This document shows positions 6,520-8,396 of a stretch of 8,396 nucleotides of DNA, in pieces. Under the pieces are notes generated by a model. That model saw nothing but the letters and a program-made list of their open reading frames with translations. It did not search any database and was not told the DNA's origin. How positions within the stretch are numbered: position 1 is the first letter of the stretch; the number at the start of each line of letters is the position of its first letter. Source of the DNA: Verrucomicrobiales bacterium (GTDB lineage: Bacteria > Verrucomicrobiota > Verrucomicrobiia > Verrucomicrobiales > Verrucomicrobiaceae); assembly GCA_003506995.1 (NCBI GenBank), contig DNXB01000242.1:5460-13855 (forward strand). The letters are read 5' to 3'. Both the position numbers and the translations under genes were made by a program.

Positions 6520-6920
6520 AACAGCTCACCGTTCTTGTGCCGAACGAGCTTGGCGTCGCCGCCAGGCTCACCTCATGCCTCGCAGCGCGTGGTATCAACA
6601 TTGAGGAGATCGACATCGAAGGCATGGAAGATCATGGCATCGTCGTTCTCAGTGTGGATCGCTACGATGAGGCGCTGCGCACTCTCAGCGACGCTGGTTT
6701 TCGTGTCATCACCCAGGATACCCTGCTAGTGCGGCTGGAGGACCGGCCTGGCGCCCTCGCCACGGTCGCGATGCGGCTCAAGGAAGCGGGGATCGGCCTC
6801 CGGTCGATGCATATCCTGCGGCGGGACGCCTCCGGCACGACGGCCAGTCTCGTGTGCTCTGACAATGCCAGGGCGGCCGGGGTGCTGCGGGATGTGATCG
6901 TGGGCGAACCGCCGGATTGA
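6516..6920 (+). CDS. Tandem ACT-domain protein, probable amino-acid sensor partner of histidine decarboxylase
   Basis: A 134-residue protein made of two ACT folds and nothing else. The first (1-65) opens with KQLTVLVPNELGVAARLTSC and the second (about 70-130) with LLVRLEDRPGALATVAMRLK. Both show the ACT pattern: a beta strand, then a turn with N-x-x-G or R-P-G-A, then a helix ending in AGI or RGI. ACT domains usually bind amino acids at dimer interfaces and adjust linked enzymes. Stand-alone double-ACT proteins of this size are common, but their ligands are often unknown. The ATG overlaps the hdc stop as ATGA, so the two are almost surely one operon. From the context I infer that it senses histidine or histamine and modulates the decarboxylase; nothing in the sequence proves the ligand. 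There is no DNA-binding domain, so direct gene regulation is unlikely. Confidence 0.85.
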   Translation: MKQLTVLVPNELGVAARLTSCLAARGINIEEIDIEGMEDHGIVVLSVDRYDEALRTLSDAGFRVITQDTLLVRLEDRPGALATVAMRLKEAGIGLRSMHILRRDASGTTASLVCSDNARAAGVLRDVIVGEPPD

Positions 6921-6945
6921 AGCCCCGAGGTGCGTGGATGAACGC

Positions 6946-6973
6946 TTGAGCATTGCCCGGTGTGTCCTAGTAT
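6946..6973 (+). promoter_or_regulatory. Sigma-70-like promoter of the signal peptidase gene
   Basis: TTGAGC (6946-6951) and TAGTAT (6968-6973) are 16 bases apart, matching four of six positions of each consensus box. Transcription would begin near 6980, less than ten bases before the ATG at 6989, so the message would be nearly leaderless. This fits the absence of a Shine-Dalgarno there. The promoter lies in the 68-bp gap after the ACT gene and makes the peptidase gene an independent unit. Confidence 0.6.
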
Positions 6974-6988
6974 CGGGCCGATTCCACC

Positions 6989-8197
6989 ATGTTTTTCCTC
7001 ACGCCCCGCTATCTCAAGCACGCCAAACTCCTGCACAAGGGGGTGACCCGTTTCATCAACTACAAGCGCGACGTGCTGCCGGTCGCCAAACTGGAGGAGA
7101 TCACCACCCTGCGCACCAGCCTGGAGGATGCGATGCGCTCCAAGGACCGGTCGCGCATCGACACGCTCACCACCGAGATCAACAACACCTGCGAGCGGGC
7201 TTTGCCGCATGCCGCGACCTCCGAGATCGCGGACAACATCGAGGTGTTTTTCGTCGCCATCGTCATCGCGCTGGGCATTCGCAGCTACATCGCCCAGCCC
7301 TTCAAGATTCCCACCGGCTCCATGCAGCCCACGTTGTACGGATTGGTGGCGGAGCACACCGAGGAAGATCCGACGCCCAACATTTTCGCCCGCTGTAGAG
7401 ACTGGGCGACGGGCCGCAGCTACTTCAACGTGGTGGCGAACCATACCGGGGTCCTGCGTGACCGGGAACCGCTCACCGAGCACAGCTTCCTGGGTTTCTT
7501 TGCCCACTGCCGGCTGCATTTTGAAGATGGCGAAACGCAGTGGATATGGGCGCCCAAGGCCCAGCTCACCACCGTACGGCACAATCTGGGCCTGTTTCAA
7601 TACGCAGGGGCGGCACCGAAGGAGAATCCGATGTACACCCCGGACAACAGCCGGCGCTACTATGAAGGCTCGCTGGCCGGCAAAACCATCACCCAAGGCC
7701 AGCTTCTGGCGCGTGGCACATTGGACACTGGCGACCATGTGCTGGTGAACAAATTTGCCTACCACTTCCGCCGCCCTGTGCGCGGGGAGGTGTTCGTCTT
7801 CACCACGAACAACATCAGTGCCATCGGAGTGCCGGAAGAGCAGGGTTCACAGCACTACATCAAGCGCCTGGCCGCGGTGCCTGGGGATGAGCTGGAGGTC
7901 GATTCACCCCTGCTGAAGATCAACGGCAAGGTGGCCGAGGAAGCGGGCTTCAAGCGTGTAATGAGCGGCACAGAAAACCAGCCGGTGAATGGCTACAAAG
8001 GCTACGGCCCTGCCGCCAGTGTGGGCGGCTCATATGAGCATGTCAGGCTGCGCCTCGACCAGTATTTCGCCATGGGAGACAACAGCTACAACAGCTCCGA
8101 CAGCCGCGTCTGGGGCGCGGTGCCGGAGCGCAACCTCGTGGGCCCGGCACTGTTCTGCTATTTCCCGCTGGGAAGAAACTGGGGCGTGATTCGCTGA
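6989..8197 (+). CDS. lepB: Signal peptidase I (type I leader peptidase) with large insertion
   Basis: The enzyme removes signal peptides from exported proteins at the outer face of the inner membrane. This 402-residue protein has a charged N-terminal region (1-82), one membrane segment (about 84-99, IEVFFVAIVIALGI), the nucleophile motif PTGSMQPTL (Ser111), then GDHVLVNKFAYHFRRPVRGE (248-267), the general-base motif HYIKRLAAVPGDEL (Lys292) and MGDNSYNSSDSRVWG (362-376). Both members of the Ser-Lys dyad are present. In E. coli LepB the serine motif runs straight into the GD-x-ILV-KF motif; here about 130 residues intervene. The N-terminal part is cytoplasmic and predicted helical. The ATG at 6989 fits the promoter just upstream, and the following residues FFLTPRYLKHAKLL look like a typical start of this subgroup. 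The gene is separate from hdc and converges with the oxidoreductase gene. Identification is secure. Confidence 0.95.
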   Translation: MFFLTPRYLKHAKLLHKGVTRFINYKRDVLPVAKLEEITTLRTSLEDAMRSKDRSRIDTLTTEINNTCERALPHAATSEIADNIEVFFVAIVIALGIRSYIAQPFKIPTGSMQPTLYGLVAEHTEEDPTPNIFARCRDWATGRSYFNVVANHTGVLRDREPLTEHSFLGFFAHCRLHFEDGETQWIWAPKAQLTTVRHNLGLFQYAGAAPKENPMYTPDNSRRYYEGSLAGKTITQGQLLARGTLDTGDHVLVNKFAYHFRRPVRGEVFVFTTNNISAIGVPEEQGSQHYIKRLAAVPGDELEVDSPLLKINGKVAEEAGFKRVMSGTENQPVNGYKGYGPAASVGGSYEHVRLRLDQYFAMGDNSYNSSDSRVWGAVPERNLVGPALFCYFPLGRNWGVIR

Positions 8198-8207
8198 GCG
8201 GCCGAAG

Positions 8208-8227
8208 CCTTGGTGTTTTACCCAAGG
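8208..8227. terminator. Small hairpin between convergent genes, possible shared terminator
   Basis: CCTTGG (8208-8213) and CCAAGG (8222-8227) form a 6-bp stem around an 8-base loop, placed 10 bases after the lepB stop and overlapping the stop codon of the oxidoreductase gene on the other strand. There is no T-tract after the stem on either strand, so intrinsic termination would be weak. The position between convergent genes is the main support. Confidence 0.35.
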
Positions 8228-8396
8228 TCCGCGATTTTCACCGGCTTGCCTCCCAGCTCAGCGCTCTTGTCGGAGGCGAAGATGACCTCGAAGCTCTTGA
8301 GCGATTCGGTGAAGCTCGTCAGCGGCATGTCCTTGCCCTCGTCCAGGGCGTCGAAGAAGGCCTGGAACTGGCTTTGATACGGATGATCGGACACGT
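8218..8396 (-). CDS. Gfo/Idh/MocA-family oxidoreductase, C-terminal fragment (rest beyond window)
   Basis: The last 58 residues before a TAA at 8220-8218 read SDHPYQSQFQAFFDALDEGK, then MPLTSFTESLKSFEVIFASD and KPVKIADLG. This is the usual end of NAD(P)-dependent sugar or inositol dehydrogenase-like proteins, where a helix beginning PYxxQFQAFFDAL is followed by a helix ending in IFAADRSA and a final strand (GKPVKL). The Rossmann domain and active site lie outside the window, so the substrate cannot be judged. The family has very many members in Verrucomicrobiota. The gene converges with lepB, with 20 bases between the stops. Confidence 0.75.
   Translation of the reverse strand, partial: VSDHPYQSQFQAFFDALDEGKDMPLTSFTESLKSFEVIFASDKSAELGGKPVKIADLG

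Noticed and set aside
6662..7765. Minus-strand open frame of 367 residues across the ACT gene and lepB
   Set aside because: It is antisense to two well-identified genes, crosses their promoter and shows no motif.

Overview
The window reads as part of a chromosome of a GC-rich bacterium, most likely Verrucomicrobiota and close to the Prosthecobacter/Verrucomicrobium group. The grounds are a large transmembrane Ser/Thr kinase paired with an ECF-like sigma factor, a long signal peptidase I with a big internal insertion, and a RAYT transposase with repeats. This placement is inference from protein style, not from a database search.

Left part (1-3900, minus strand): a transmembrane Hanks-type Ser/Thr kinase with a long extracytoplasmic region is followed, four bases after its stop, by an ECF-type sigma factor that runs off the left edge. 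The kinase frame breaks near 1092-1103 by one surplus base in a C-rich run (minus strand). Removing one base gives a 1084-residue protein ending exactly at the sigma gene.

Middle (3931-5300): a REP-associated tyrosine transposase (RAYT, 4073-4678, minus) is bracketed by two direct copies of a roughly 100-bp repeat. Each copy holds an inner imperfect inverted repeat with small hairpins and is led by 18-bp tandem units. To the right lie about 200 bp with no clear gene, and then an array of 21-bp tandem repeats (5038-5268), many of whose units hold a perfect or near-perfect palindrome.

Right part (5248-8197, plus strand): a PLP-dependent histidine decarboxylase gene overlaps by four bases a small double-ACT-domain gene, so an amino-acid-consuming enzyme and a likely amino-acid sensor are translated together. 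The 5' end of the decarboxylase is unclear, because it runs into the repeat array and a third REP-like arm. Downstream, signal peptidase I has its own good sigma-70-like promoter and a very short leader. The last 179 bases hold the C-terminal end of a Gfo/Idh/MocA-type oxidoreductase on the minus strand, convergent with the peptidase gene and separated from it by a small shared hairpin.

The points most worth a second look are the REP/RAYT unit with its structured ends, the palindromic 21-bp array abutting the decarboxylase, the decarboxylase-ACT pair, and the frameshift in the kinase.
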